Origin: Agelaius tricolor | Taxonomy: Eukaryota > Chordata > Aves > Passeriformes > Icteridae | DNA: 64,000 bases | Direction: 5' to 3' | Assembly: GCA_023055355.1 (NCBI GenBank) | Contig: JALJCS010000028.1 | Coordinates: 5,890,418 to 5,954,417 of the forward strand | In this document: one piece after another, positions 23,701 through 35,260 of the stretch | Numbering within the stretch: position 1 is the stretch's first letter | Layout of the letters: every line of letters begins with the position of its first letter | The notes under the pieces: model-generated | The model's database searches: none | What the model was told of the DNA's origin: nothing | The model's input: only the letters and a program-made list of their open reading frames with translations | Position numbers and translations under genes: made by a program

Positions 23701-24255
23701 CTGAGCCCTGCCCAGGTGAGCCCTGCCCAGCTGAGCCCTGCCCAGCTGAGCCCTGCCGAGGTGCAGCCCCTGCCCAGCTGAGCCCTGCCCAGGTGAGCCC
23801 TGCCCAGCTGAGCCCTGCCCAGCTGAGCCCTGCCCAGGTGAGCCCTGCCCAGATGAGCCCTGCCCAGGTGCAGCCCCTGCCCAGCTGAGCCCTGCCCAGG
23901 TGAGCCCTGCCCAGGTGAGCCCTGCCCAGCTGAGCCCTGCCCAGGTGAGCCCTGCCCAGATGAGCCCTGCCCAGGTGCAGCCCCTGCCCAGGTGAGCCCT
24001 GCCCAGATGAGCCCTGCCCAGGTGCAGCCCCTGCCCAGGTGAGCCCTGCCCAGGTGCAGCCCCTGCCCAGGTGAGCCCTGCCCAGCTGAGCCCTGCCCAG
24101 ATGAGCCCTGCCCAGGTGCAGCCCCTGCCCAGGTGCAGCCCCTGCCCAGCTGAGCCCTGCCCAGGTGAGCCCTGCCCAGGTGAGTCCTGCCCAGGTGCAG
24201 CCCCTGCCCAGGTGCAGCCCCTGCCCAGGTGAGCCCTGCCCAGCTGAGCCCTGCC
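23701..24255. repeat. 15/17-bp GC-skewed minisatellite (TGAGCCCTGCCCAGC / TGCAGCCCCTGCCCAG)
   Basis: About 35 units, mostly 15 bp (TGAGCCCTGCCCAG plus C, G or A) mixed with 17-bp units (GTGCAGCCCCTGCCCAG). On the minus strand every pair of units has the form GGGCAGGG-loop-GGGCAGGG with loops of 2, 7 and 2 nt, the canonical G3N1-7 quadruplex pattern, so this is a G4-capable array over about 550 bp. On the plus strand, units of the CCAGGTGAGC form contain CAG|GTGAGC, close to the vertebrate splice-donor consensus. The minus strand lacks stops in all three frames, producing frames of 265-353 codons that read as Leu-Gly-Arg-Ala or Trp-Ala-Gly-Leu repeats. I regard these as compositional artefacts, because the 15/17-bp mixture shifts which repeat peptide is read. 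Confidence 0.97.
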
Positions 24256-27200
24256 TGGGCACAAAGGCACAGCGCTCCAGCCCAGTGCTGATCTGTGCCT
24301 TGCTCTGCCTCCTGTGCACAGCTGGATTTCTTCCAGAAAGACACAAGAAGGGACAGACAGGGATTCTCCAAAGCCAGATCTTCCTCTCAGCCCCTCTCCC
24401 TGGTGCTGAGGTCCAGGAGCATCTTCTGAGTGCTGGTGGCACCGTTCCTGCAGCAGCACTGAGTGGGGCATCTAACAAAGATCTGGGGAGCACACAGGGC
24501 TCCTGTGCCACCTCAGCCATTGAAGCCCACATCTGTCATTTGGAAGCTGCTTTTCTTGCCAGTGCAGTAACTGATCAGTCGCCTGGAGCAAAGAATCTGC
24601 TCCCTGTGTTGGTGAGGATGGCAGGTGAAATATTCAGAGACAAGGAGCCAAGAGCTTTCTTCAGAAATGGTCCTCTTGGGCCAGGCTGGAGACAGCTGGT
24701 GACATGGAAAAACTTGTGTTACATCCCTCTTTCTGTGGCTCATTAAAGGGCCTCTTCCAGCCTGGCACTGACACCAGCACTGCATTCCCATTTTAACACA
24801 GATGCCAGTTCGTAATCTTGCTGCCTGGCCTGGAACCACACTCCTCTTCTTTGTGATTTGAAAGGAGAATAATGTTTTATACCAACTTCCCATTTTTGTT
24901 TCAAGGGTATTAAGAAATGAAACATTAATGGAATGTAGAAAATGAGCTGAGTGTTCAGCTACTATTCACCAAATTGTTCCTGTTCATCCCTGGGAAAGGA
25001 GGGAAAAATAGGAGCAGGAATAAAACTGTGCCTAGAAACATCCCATTTCTCCAATGCATGCATGGCTGACAGCCACTAAGCACAAATGAATAAATATTTT
25101 ATGTGCTTTAATTTCCTCATCTACGAGCTGATGTTCTGAGCCTTTCTTTGCTTTATTTTGCTACTTCATAAATGTTAAAAACGTTTATCCTCTTATTCTT
25201 TCCAACAAAAGTAAGACTTTTTCCAGTCTCTACTCCTGTTCCAGTTGCTTTCATCTCTTTATTAGCATAGTAAAATAGCACATCACCTGCAGGTTTCTCC
25301 CTCCAGTAATTTCTCCTTTCTATTTTTTCCCCACCTTCCTGCCTCTGGCCGCCTTATCATCACCTGCTCTCCCATCTCTATTATTCAGGAACCACGGTGT
25401 TTGCAGGTTGTTTTTTTTTTTTTTTGTCCCAGCTGCTCATTGAACCCTACAGTCTATTGAGATGCAGCTTGGATTTCTCCTGTGTTTATTTCATTTCCCT
25501 TTTTATTATTATTATCTCCTCTTCCTTACTCCGCCATCCCACATCGCTCTCCTCCCTGTTCCCCATGCTGCAGCCAGGGATGCTGGGATGTCTCAGGGCT
25601 GCCATCCTTCTTCCCTTGGTATTTTCCATCTTGCATTTATCCTTCTCTCAAAACCCCCTCAGTTTCTGGAAAATTCCCACTTCCATATTCCTTAAGAGCC
25701 CAGATCTGCTGCCCTCACCAGTGTCTGATTGGGGTCTGGACCAAATCCTGCTCTCCTGGAAGGGAGCTGCCATCCACAGCATCCCACCCATCCTTCTGGG
25801 AAGACTTTGAGCTGCCCCAGAAGCCTCAAAGAGCTGTCAGGCAGCTCTGTGATGATGCAGTGATGAAGCAAAAAAACTCCCTGCAATTAAAAGCTTAATC
25901 CCTCTGAAATGGAGCAGCCACAGGAAAAGGGGCAGGCAGGTGAGGATGGATGTCATTGCACAGGAAAGCGATAATGGAGAACAGAGAAAGGTGAGCAAGA
26001 ACAAAGATTAATCACAGGCAGAGTTCAATGGGAAGGTTTAAGGTGAGGTAAGATAAGTGGAAGTGTCTCCTGAAATGGATAATTGTCAGGAATTTGGAGA
26101 ATTACCAGTGCTGGCTGTGTGCTGGAGAGCCAGGGCTGCATTAGCCTTTCCTGATGATTTGCTAAATTTATTCTTCTGTGATTCCTAACAAAATTCAAAG
26201 CTCATCAGCACCCGGTGGGTTATTTCCATTTATCTGCTTTAGAAGTGGTTTTAAAAAACCTCAGATACTTTTAATTAGCTTTAAATTCCTCTGTTCTTTC
26301 CCTCAACCTGTGATTACTGTTTAACCCAACTCTATCGTCTTCCCTCCCTCCTCTGGGCAAAGAAATTCCTGTTTCCTTCAAACCAGCCGCTGCTGCTCAA
26401 AGCCCTGCAGTTGGGAGCTGGGCTCTGGGAAGAGCTTTTGCTTTGTCTGTCACGACCGAAGCGGAGCTCACGATGTGAGATCTCCTTGGCTCCTCCCCAA
26501 AGCGGAGCCTCTTCCCACAGCAGCTGAGGAGGCGATTTCAGGAGAGACCCTTCCCTTCATCCCGGGGGGCTGAGGCTCTCAGCAGGATGAGCAGCAGCAC
26601 TTTGGCAGCACCCAGAGCTGCCTGATGCGGGTTCACCCAATGCACTGCAACCTGCAGAGGTGGCACCAGATGAAATAAACAGGGCAGGAGATTCTTTCTC
26701 CTTTTAATGCCTTTACCAAAAGTGATCAGCTCAAGGTTGGGAAGCTCAATGGATCTGCGGTTTCGCCATCAGTTTCTCCCGAAGTGACTTGGAGGAGGAG
26801 AAATGTGCAGCTTTGTCCACTTAAAGGCAGAACTGGAGGTCCCATCCTCACCAGAGCATTAGCTTTGTACCCCGTGTTTCACAACTTCCCCCTTTTCCAG
26901 GCTCTGGTCTTGGTTCCAGCTGAGGTCTTTGCTCAGGGAGAGAGGGAACAAAGGTTCTCAGCATCTCTGCAGGTTCGGTACTTTGTTCCTCACGTCCAGA
27001 CATCATTCTAATCTCTTAATTCTGTATTGATCACTCTGATCTCTTAATTCTGTATTGGCTCGTTGTTTTTGGGGTCTTTTCGGTAAGTTTGGTGGGGTGG
27101 CTTCCCATGGCATGCTGGTCTCAAGGCTGTTTTGTGTTCTCTCTGGTGGCCCCCATGTCCCCTCCTCTCACTGTCAGGGAGAAGAACCATTAACTTAGCC

Positions 27201-28125
27201 CCAGGTGAGGCCATACCCGATACAAAAGGAGCAATTAACTAAAACTACTGGTGATTACAATAACAAACAGGTAGAACTTCACCTTGGCAGCAACTGGTTT
27301 AAATGGTTCTGCAACCCTTTTTTTCCCCCAAAAAATTGGCAGATTTTTTTACTTCTAAAACCAGCGGCAGGACCGCTCCTGCAGCCGGAGCCGTGCCCGA
27401 TGTGCCGGGCTGCTCCTGCCCACCAAGCCCCAGAGGGACCCTCAGCCCTTCCCACCACCTCAGGCTCCAGCCTGCTCCTTCGCATGGATGACTCACTGGA
27501 AGTGAACCCACTCATTTTTGACAGGATCTGGAATTTCAGGTCCCTCTGAGACCTCAGCCTCAATCCCCAGCCCTAAAATGGATAGTTTCTGGCATGCTGC
27601 AGAGACGCAGGAGCTCCCAGCAGCCCACCTGCCTCCCTGCACAGACTCCTATCCGTGCCTGGCCTGGGTGCCTGAGCTGGAAAACCATCACAGTCTGCAT
27701 GGGATTGAGATCAAAGCTGCCCAGCAGTGCTGATTACTGACTATTTTTAATTCCAGGAGTGGTGTGTGCCTCTGTGCCAACCTGCGAGCGCTGTCAGTTT
27801 GCAGGGAAGTCAAATCCGATTAGCACAGAAAATATGCAGGGAAGGTAAAATGGTGTGAATCGACATAACACGTGTTGGTAGAGGTGCTATCCTGGGCTTG
27901 TCTGTTTTCTGGATGTTATAAATCCCACAGCAGCAGAGAGACACACATATCCAACGGTGATTATTCGCCATAAGCCCTTCAGCTTGAAACACATTTTCCA
28001 GGAGAGTCCTAGATATGAAGTTTCCTTACAAATGAAGGTGCCTTTTCACGGATGGGGTTTGCACACTCTCTGTCCTGTGGGAGAAGTTAGAATTGTGCCA
28101 GCTCCACTGAGGATGGCACAGGGAG
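24256..28125. other. Non-coding interval, 24.3-28.1 kb
   Basis: Unique DNA without a recognised gene. It includes a T-homopolymer of about 17-18 at 25411-25427, pyrimidine-rich DNA at 25200-25700, AT-rich single-copy DNA at 24880-25330 and 26150-26350, and a 28-bp direct repeat at 27002-27057. The stretch 26870-27300 might be a decayed LTR or ERV piece, but I cannot identify ends or a family. Confidence 0.4.
27002..27057. repeat. 28-bp direct duplication
   Basis: Two tandem copies of a 28-bp unit. The 19-bp core ATCTCTTAATTCTGTATTG is identical at 27011 and 27039, and the preceding 8-9 bp match imperfectly. Confidence 0.9.
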
Positions 28126-28131
28126 CCCTCC

Positions 28132-28514
28132 TGTGACCGTGTTCAGAGGGGTCCGAGGATGAGGGAAGAGATGAGGATCTGACTCCATGTTTCAGAAGGC
28201 TGATTTATTATTTTATGATCTATATTTTATTAAAACTATACTGAAAGAAAAGAAGAAAGGTTTCATCAGAAGGCTAGCTAAGAATAAAATAGGAAAGAAT
28301 GGTAACAAAGGTTTGTGGCTCGGACAGAGAGTCTGAGCCAGCTGGGCTGTGATTGACCATTAATTAGAAACAACCACATGAGCCCAATCCCAGATGCACC
28401 TGTTGCATTCCACAGCAGCAGAGAACCATTGTTTACATTTTGTTCCTGAGGCCTCTCAGCTTCTCAGGAGGACAAATCCAAGGAAAGGATTTTTTATAAA
28501 AGACGTCTGCGACA
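28132..28514 (-). mobile_element. Solo ERV LTR, subfamily A, antisense
   Basis: A 383-bp element that on the minus strand starts TGTCGCAGACG and ends GGTCACA. A perfect 6-bp target duplication CCCTCC flanks it (28126-28131 and 28515-28520). The antisense AATAAA is at 28204-28209. Compared with the other A copies it carries more private differences near its LTR start (for example a run of T and a lost base around 28475-28500), so it may be the oldest of the five. No internal retroviral sequence adjoins. Confidence 0.94.
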
Positions 28515-28520
28515 CCCTCC

Positions 28521-30484
28521 TGCACACCCACACCGGGATCAGGTCCCTCTCCATCCCCAGGGAGCCGTGGCGACCCTGGGGGAGCAGGGCATGGCCACAA
28601 GGGGTGGGATGGGCAGAGGTGAGGGCTAAAGGGTTTAAAAGCCATGGAAGAGAGGCAGGGAAAGGGCACGGAGCCTCAGCAGGCTGCACGGAGATCTGCC
28701 TACCGAGGCACCTCGGAGCCCTGCGGCCCCGCCGCTCCCACAGCCAGGCCAATTAATGATCCCAATCAATAATCCTGACCCAGAAATTTCAGACAGGAGC
28801 TACAATCAGAGCGAGGTCTCCCCAGAGGCAGCCTTGCAGGCAGGATTTCACAGCGTGCAAGGGGCGAGACTCACTCCCAGCCAATTTTCCCGGGTCCTCC
28901 CCTGGACTTTGGGCTGCGGGATCAGCAGTTTAAAGAGCTCTCCCAGCTCCTCTGGGGTAAGTGACATCATTGACATGTTTGATAATCACCGGTAATTACC
29001 CCTGCATTGCACTGGGCCCGCTGAGCCTCGCTGAACTGGAAAGCACACCCGGTTCTCCGGGATCCGCTTTTAAATCCTGACGGTAACGGGAGGAGAGGAG
29101 CGATGCTGGGCTCAGCACGGAGGGGAGCAGCATCCTCCCCCTCCCAAGGGCCTCGGGCGCTGCTCTCAGAGCATTAGCAGTGACAACAGCGCAATTTGTG
29201 ACCCCGGAACAAATGACACCTGCTAATGCAGAGGCATCTCGCTTCCCCTTGGAGTAATTACCTTCCTGATGCTCGGAAAAGACTGTGGATGATGTGTTCA
29301 TCCAGGAGGGCAAACAGCCTGGTTCCCAGCGCGCTGACAGGGCATGGGCACAGGCAAGCTCCAGATTTTGCCAGAGAGAGAACCTAGCTTTTACCCGGTG
29401 GGATTTAAAGCCTGAGGGGTGATCACCAAAGTGGGAGAACTTAGTGTGTTTCACTACACCCCCAGATGCTGGTGTGAACTCAGGTGGAGTCACTGAACCT
29501 GGACAAGGGGAGAACAGAGGAGAGGGGAAATGGAAGATGCACTTTTTGTTGGAGGGTTTAAGGGTGAATACAATAAAATCCATCTTTCAGCGTGGAAAAA
29601 TAGGGGCAAAATGTGAAACAAGAGAGGTCTGTAAGAACAAGATCAGCTAGGGAAGCTGCTGCAGGGAAAGGGAAGGGGGCAGGTGGCTGAGGCCAGGCTG
29701 AGGGCAAGGGGATAAGCTGTACTGTGTTTTGAGAGACGTCCTCAGCAGCTGCGTGAGGGCATTTCTGTCCACTGAATCTGTGCTCTGCTTTGAAAATTTA
29801 AAATCTTTTCAAGATGAGAGAAGCACTCCCTCCTTAGAGAAGGCTTTTATTGACCCAGCAGATCCAAAGCAGAACGCATTATAATGTCAGAAGTAGTTTC
29901 ATCCTCACGGTCAGTCCCTTGGCAGGGCTGTGGCTCTGTCCATGTCCTGCACAGCCACTCTCCCTCCTGGGACCTGTGGCATCCTTGGAGATGCTCCAAG
30001 GGCAGAGGTGTGGGGGACCAGGGGCTGAGGGTGGGTGCTCTGTGAGGAGCCAGGAGAGAAGGGGTTAAGTGCCTCCCTCGCCATGACCACACCTGGGAGG
30101 AATTTGTTCCTTCTGAAAGGTTGAGGACAGGCAGGGAGATCTTCAAAGTTTCTCCACAAGCCACTGAAGCTGAATTTCAATGGCGAAGAAAACAAAAATA
30201 TGAAAGCGAACAGAACAAACAAGAATAAATAATTCATGAGGATGAAAGTGAAGAAAGGGAAGTTAAGCGAAACAAAAGGAACCACGCATTTCCCACAGCT
30301 GAGGTAGCATGATCAAAGCTCTCAGGAAACCAAAGCCATCGCTCGCGCCCACCGTGGCGATAACACCCGGGCTTTGATAGCGCGCTGCGAGCGGCACAGC
30401 CAGGCTCCCATCGGCTCCCTCGGAGCTTGGAGGGCTCCTCTGCCACCTGTACCCACCCAGGGGACACCTGTCACCTCCAGGGAA
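28521..30484. other. Non-coding interval, 28.5-30.5 kb
   Basis: No gene recognised. The parts at 28960-29260 and 30290-30400 keep more CpGs than average (for example TCGCTCGCGCCCACCGTGGCG near 30338, described only by position) and could be small regulatory elements. A 195-codon minus frame at 28996-29583 has no recognisable domain. Confidence 0.4.
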
Positions 30485-30534
30485 CAGGCTGGAGCACAGG
30501 AAGGGACCTTAAAGCTCATCTTGTTCCAACCCCC
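30485..30534 (-). mobile_element. CR1 LINE fragment, left part, interrupted
   Basis: GGGACCTTAAAGCTCATCTT at about 30503, then GTTCCAACCCCC, is the antisense 3' region of an avian CR1. It stops exactly where the LTR 30535-31105 begins and resumes as the CR1-like sequence at 31106. Confidence 0.75.
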
Positions 30535-31105
30535 TGTATCGCCAGCCGGGGGCATTTACAGACCACAAACGGGACGGGGCTGCTGTGGAACTGCCTTGAG
30601 CTGTTTTATTTTCCAGCATCAGCCTCATTACATGGTTATGACAATGGGAAGATGCCAGCAGCTCACATTCCAGGCAGCAGACACAGAACTTAATGTTATA
30701 ACTCACTTTATAAGCTTCTTGACCAATCACACAAAGCAAAAGCACATTGACAGTAGTTCCATCCAACCACTATAAGCACAGGTACCTTTGGTTAAAACAA
30801 TGCTTGCTTATTTCAAATACAATACCTGCTTGTAAGCCTTAAAACACAACGCACAGAGCTCCATTATTAAGCTTTAACCTTCCTAATATCTTGCTAGATA
30901 AACTTTTCTGTAGCTTAGGGAGTTATTCTAGACAAGCGTTAATACACAGATCATTGTTCTATTTGTCCTTGCTTTTCTATTTTTTGATTAATTTTTCTGC
31001 TGGCCAATCTCATGGCTGCTGCTTAGCTCTAATCACAGTTCTGCTGTCTCTGGGGCCTGCATTTTGCAGCTTTCCCAAAACCCTCTGATTTTGTAGGTTC
31101 CCACA
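30535..31105 (-). mobile_element. Solo LTR inserted into a CR1, antisense
   Basis: On the minus strand this 571-bp element begins TGTGGGAACC and ends GGCGATACA, with TG...CA ends and an antisense AATAAA at 30605-30610. It separates two pieces of one CR1: antisense CR1 ends at 30534 with CCAACCCCC and continues from 31106 with CCCCTGCTATGGGCAGGGAC. The flanks share CCCC (a 4-bp match; the fifth base differs), which fits a short target duplication. I recognise the body as a common songbird LTR, family name unverified. No internal region is present, so it is a solo LTR. Confidence 0.82.
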
Positions 31106-31190
31106 CCCCTGCTATGGGCAGGGACACTTTGCACAGGCCAAGCTGCTCCAAGCCTGGGGCTGGAGGGAGTTGTGCCTCCCTGTCACTTCA
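31106..31190 (-). mobile_element. CR1 LINE fragment, right part, interrupted
   Basis: CCTGCTATGGGCAGGGACAC and GCTGCTCCAAGCCTGG match the antisense CR1 3' region that normally follows the GTTCCAACCCC block directly. The CR1 signal fades after about 31190. Confidence 0.7.
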
Positions 31191-32310
31191 CTGCTCAAAT
31201 AATCTCCTCTTTTGGGTAAATGAAAGACAAACTATGGCACGCCCAGGCAAACATCTTCTCCTTGAATATTTCAGAGCCGTTAACCTCTCCCCACACTCAT
31301 CATCATCTAGCAGGTAATTGAAATGGCTTTGCCTAAGCAGAATTTTTCGGAGATCAATTATTTACTTCCAGCAGAAGGGTCTGGTTTCAAGCTTGTTTAC
31401 GATGCAGCTGTTGCTACCGCTGGTTCCTCAGCCTTGTTTATCCCTAAGCAGATAAAAGCTGGCTGATTGGAGATAAAGTTCTTGATTTTCCCAAAGTGCC
31501 TGATGGATCTTGTTGGCCACACTTGGAAATTGGGATGCAATGCCTTCATTACGCTGTTGTCTTCTCTCAATTGCTGTTCTGCAAATAAGCAACAGGACGG
31601 TGGAATAAGCAAAGAAGAGCTGGTGTGGAGACAGGAAAATCCACTTTGATGTCTCACCCTGAAGAGCAGCAGCCATACAGGCATGAGGATGTGCTTCTCT
31701 TCCCTGGGGATGCCCAATGTCCCCAGCTGGAATCTCCCTGCCCTGGCGTTGCCTCCACTTTTGCTGCCCCAAAGGCAAAATGGGGAACGTGGGAAGTGTG
31801 CCTGGGAGGGAGGGTGAAGTGAGAACAGATCTTTCACTCTTCCCATGAATAATGCAATTACCAAGCAAGGCCAGCATGGGGAGGGTGAACTGCATCGTGC
31901 ATCGACACCAGGGAGCAGCACGGGGGTTGAGGAGGGGGCTGGAGAGGCTGTGGCTGCTCTGCTCCTGGGCTTGCTGTGCTGCAAACAAGCCGTATTTGAC
32001 CATATAAATGGTCTCATTCAAAGAGGAGAATTAAGGTAATAACCGTTCTCCAGGAAGGAAAAGGAATTCAATTTCAAAGCCAAATTAAACAAAGCTTCCA
32101 ATTAGAGCAGATAATGTTTGCAGTGAGCTGAATGGCCTTTCTTCCAGCTCAGCCTGAGTTTAATTTTTCTAATCGGCTCTATTTTGCACCTCGGTTACTT
32201 CAAGGTGGCCAATTTCTTAGGAATTGGCAGATATTGACTGAGGATGCTGGGCTCAGAATTGGGGTTTTTTTCCTCCAGTGCTGAAGTCTTTGATCGCTCG
32301 AACACAGCTG
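31191..32310. other. Non-coding interval, 31.2-32.3 kb
   Basis: No gene or repeat family recognised. Minus-strand frames of 197 and 206 codons (31397-32021) overlap each other in different frames and resemble nothing known, which argues for chance openness. Confidence 0.45.
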
Positions 32311-32735
32311 GTACCCAGCTGGGCTTCCAAAACCAAACCCAGGCTGGGATCCCAGCACTGGCACCCAGCTGGGCTTCCAAAACCAAACCCAGGCTGGGAT
32401 CCCAGCACTGGCACCCAGCTGGGCTTCCAAAACCAAACCCAGGCTGGGATCCCAGCACTGGCACCCAGCTGGGCTTCCAAAACCAAACCCAGGCTGGGAT
32501 CCCAGCTCCATCCCCCAAACCCAGCTGAGATCCCAACACCAAACCCCAGCTGGGCTTCCAACACCAAATCCAGGCTGGGATCCTAATGCTGGCACCCAGC
32601 TGGGCTTCCAAAACCAAATCCAGGCTGGGCTTCCAGAACCAGACCCAGACTGGCATCCTGATGGTGTTACCCAGCTGAGCTTCCAACACCAGACCTTGGC
32701 TGGCATCCCAGCACTGGCACCCAGCTGGGATGCCA
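32311..32735. repeat. 50-bp minisatellite with internal palindromes
   Basis: Period 50 bp. The first four units are nearly identical (starts near 32311, 32361, 32411 and 32461), followed by shortened or diverged units to about 32735. Each intact unit holds two perfect palindromes, CTGGGATCCCAG (12 bp) and CCCAGCTGGG (10 bp), so the array could form repeated hairpins or cruciforms. Several frames on both strands stay open through it (94-216 codons) and read as Gly-Ser-Gln-Pro-Gly-Phe-like repeats. Since 50 is not divisible by 3, the same peptide is produced in rotating frames, so the frames are not evidence for a gene. Confidence 0.96.
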
Positions 32736-34856
32736 ATTCCAGCGTGGTCCTAATCCCTGTGGGAACAGCACAGTAACTCCTTGCAGGTGGCAGTTTCAAC
32801 CCTTGGGTCCCAGGCTGCAGCAGGCAGCTGCCCTCATTCCTGCAGTCCACACGTACAAGGCCCAGATTTGTGTTATTACAAATGACCCAAAGAGCTTAGT
32901 GGGTTCATGTAGATGAAAATATTGATTTTTTTGCTTTCAGGAAAAAGCCCAATTAAGAAGATCTAATGGAAACGCAACCCTTTATCCCCTCTTTGTCTTA
33001 TCTACCAGGAGCCAATATTCCACTGTTTCAATGAAGGAGAAAATCTGATCATTTTTCCTCTATTTCCTTCTTGCTGCTTGTGGCAAAAAAGACTTGCTGA
33101 GCATGAAGGAATTCACCCCAAGGATGCCTGACCTGCTGACTGCTGTCCTGGGCTCCCAGGGGAGATGCTGCCTGGGAAATACAGGTGGGATGGGAAAAAG
33201 CAGCCCCAGTACCACAGGGCAGCCCCAGCTACCCCACAACCATTCTCCCCTGTTTGCTCAAACCAAAGTGTAACAGGAAAGAGTCGTCAGCCTCGTCCGC
33301 TGATCCCTGACTCGCTTTCTCATTGATTTCTCTCTGACTACACGACAGAGATGCCACTTCCCAGGAAAGAAGGGCTCTCCTGAGAGCTCATCCACACTTC
33401 TGACATGCCACAAACAGAACTTCCCGCCCTGGCCTTGCTGGGGGAAGCTGTCACAGGAGCAGGGCAGAGCAGACAACATGATTGCCTTAATATATGTCTT
33501 TAAGCAGCCCTGCTCGCTGGGGAATTACGTGGGGCTGACAGCAGAAAGGATGATCAGCTGCACTGGCTCTCCCACTCCTGTGGTCAGGAATCTCATCCCA
33601 AATCCAAACATCTTGAAGGGCTCCTGCTCACCAGCTTCCAAATCTCTCTGTATTAAACCAGCACTGGAGGGGCCACCCCAGACTCGCTTGGTGTGAAGCT
33701 CTGCCCACCACAGCTTCTCCAAGGAGCAGTTTGGGGTGCTTTGCTGGATCCAAGGCTCTTCTCCCTGCTCCTGCAGCCTCGGGAAAGACTGATGGAGCAA
33801 TCCCAGAAGGAGGGCAGGCTACAGGGCCACCATTGATTAGGAGGAGGAGGGCTCAAAGCTGCAGTCCCAGCACCCGTTCTCAGCCCTCAGACTGCAGCGC
33901 TTAAACCTTCCAGGGCCAATCTCTTCACTGGTTAATTATGTTGGAGGATTACACTTATTAAAACTTCCCACTTTGGCAGCTCATCTGAGATGAAATCCTC
34001 CGGCTTTGCAAAAATAATTCGCATCGGATCTGCTGCCTCACATTCCGAGCTCGCTTGTTAACAGCGAGCTGGGCGGGTGCCAGCAGCCGTCATCCCGGCC
34101 TCTCTGGGAAACGGATGATTTCCTGAAAATAAGCTGGTTTAATTTCTCCTGAATTGCTAAAGCACACACACTCCGGGATTTTTCAGGCCACCTTCAGCGG
34201 AGGCCAGGGGAGGTTGGTTTTCAGGTGGATTTGCCTCCCGTGGGAGGGAAGGCAGCAGGAGCTGTGTGAGTGGGGGCACTGCCCTGTCCTGCTGCCCTTT
34301 CCAGGGGCATCTCCCCAGCCCAGCGGGCAGGAACCCTCCCAGCAGGGTGGCCACAGTGCGTGTGGCATTGCCCTCTCCTGGGAGGAAACAGAACTCCGTG
34401 CAGGGATTATCCACAAGTAAGGAATACTGTATGCCAGGAACAGCCAGCTCCTGGCTGCATGGGCTCACTCCCTTTCCCCTCGTGCTCAGGTGCCCGTGGC
34501 TGGCACAGGGATTGACTTCTGCCTGAGGATTTTGCCAGGCAAGGAGTGGTGATAATGGAGATCCCAACAGGAGCAGGACCTGAGCAGCCCCGGTGAGGGA
34601 AATGGATGAAAAAATGAGTCAGGGATCAGTGGACGAGGCCGATGACTCTTCCCTGTTACACTTTGTGCAAATGGGGGAGAATGGTTGTGGGGTTGGCTGG
34701 GGCTGCCCTGTGGTACTGGGGCTGTGTTTCCTCATGCAGCTCACAAGCCACACTCTGTGCTTGCCCACAGGTCAGATTCCTGGAGGGATTCGGCTGGGAT
34801 GCCAGCAGGGAGTCAGGCCCCAAGCTGCAGCTGCCGGACCACCTACCCACCTTCCA
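32736..34856. other. Non-coding interval, 32.7-34.9 kb
   Basis: No gene recognised. The stretch 33930-34150 is AT-rich with retained CpGs (for example GCATCGGATC near 34021 and GAGCTCGCTTG near 34047) and could be regulatory. GC-richer sequence follows up to the CTTC tract. Open frames are short and unrecognised. Confidence 0.42.
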
Positions 34857-35017
34857 CTTCCTTCCTTCCTTCCTTCCTTCCTTCCTTCCTTCCTTCCTTC
34901 CTTCCTTCCTTCCTTCCTTCCTTCCTTCCTTCCTTCCTTCCTTCCTTCCTTCCTTCCTTCCTTCCTTCCTTCCTTCCTTCCTCCCTCCCTCCCTCCCTCC
35001 CTCCCTCCCTCCCTCCC
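34857..35017. repeat. CTTC then CTCC tetranucleotide microsatellite
   Basis: About 31 uninterrupted CTTC units (34857-34980) pass directly into about nine CTCC units (34981-35017). The whole 161 bp is pure pyrimidine on the plus strand and pure purine on the minus strand, a mirror-symmetric type of tract able to form triplex H-DNA. Since 4 is not a multiple of 3, frames in all phases read through as Pro-Ser-Phe-Leu or Lys-Glu-Gly-Arg repeats. These are not genes. Confidence 0.99.
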
Positions 35018-35260
35018 TTTTTGCAGTTCCAGCATTGGCTCTTTGGAGCACGGGTTTGTAAGGATGGAAGGGCTGAGCAGCTGCATGGCACATCCCAGCA
35101 AAGCTCTCCCCAAGGGCAGAACTCTGTGAGCCCCGTGCCAGGCGTCTGGCTCTGCCACATCACCCACGGGACGGAGCAGGAGCTGTGCCAGGAGAGGTGC
35201 CAGCACCTGGAGCAGCAGCTGCTGATGCCTCCAGATGAGGCATCCTATGGACAGGGAGGC

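Noticed and set aside
23461..24532. Minus-strand frames of 265-353 codons
   Set aside because: All three frames are open because the minisatellite unit has no stop on that strand. The translation is one short peptide repeated, with no domain in the flanks.
32195..32850. Minus frames reading as collagen-like Gly/Ser/Gln/Pro repeats
   Set aside because: The 50-bp period rotates the frame every unit, which a coding repeat would not tolerate. No Gly-X-Y periodicity.
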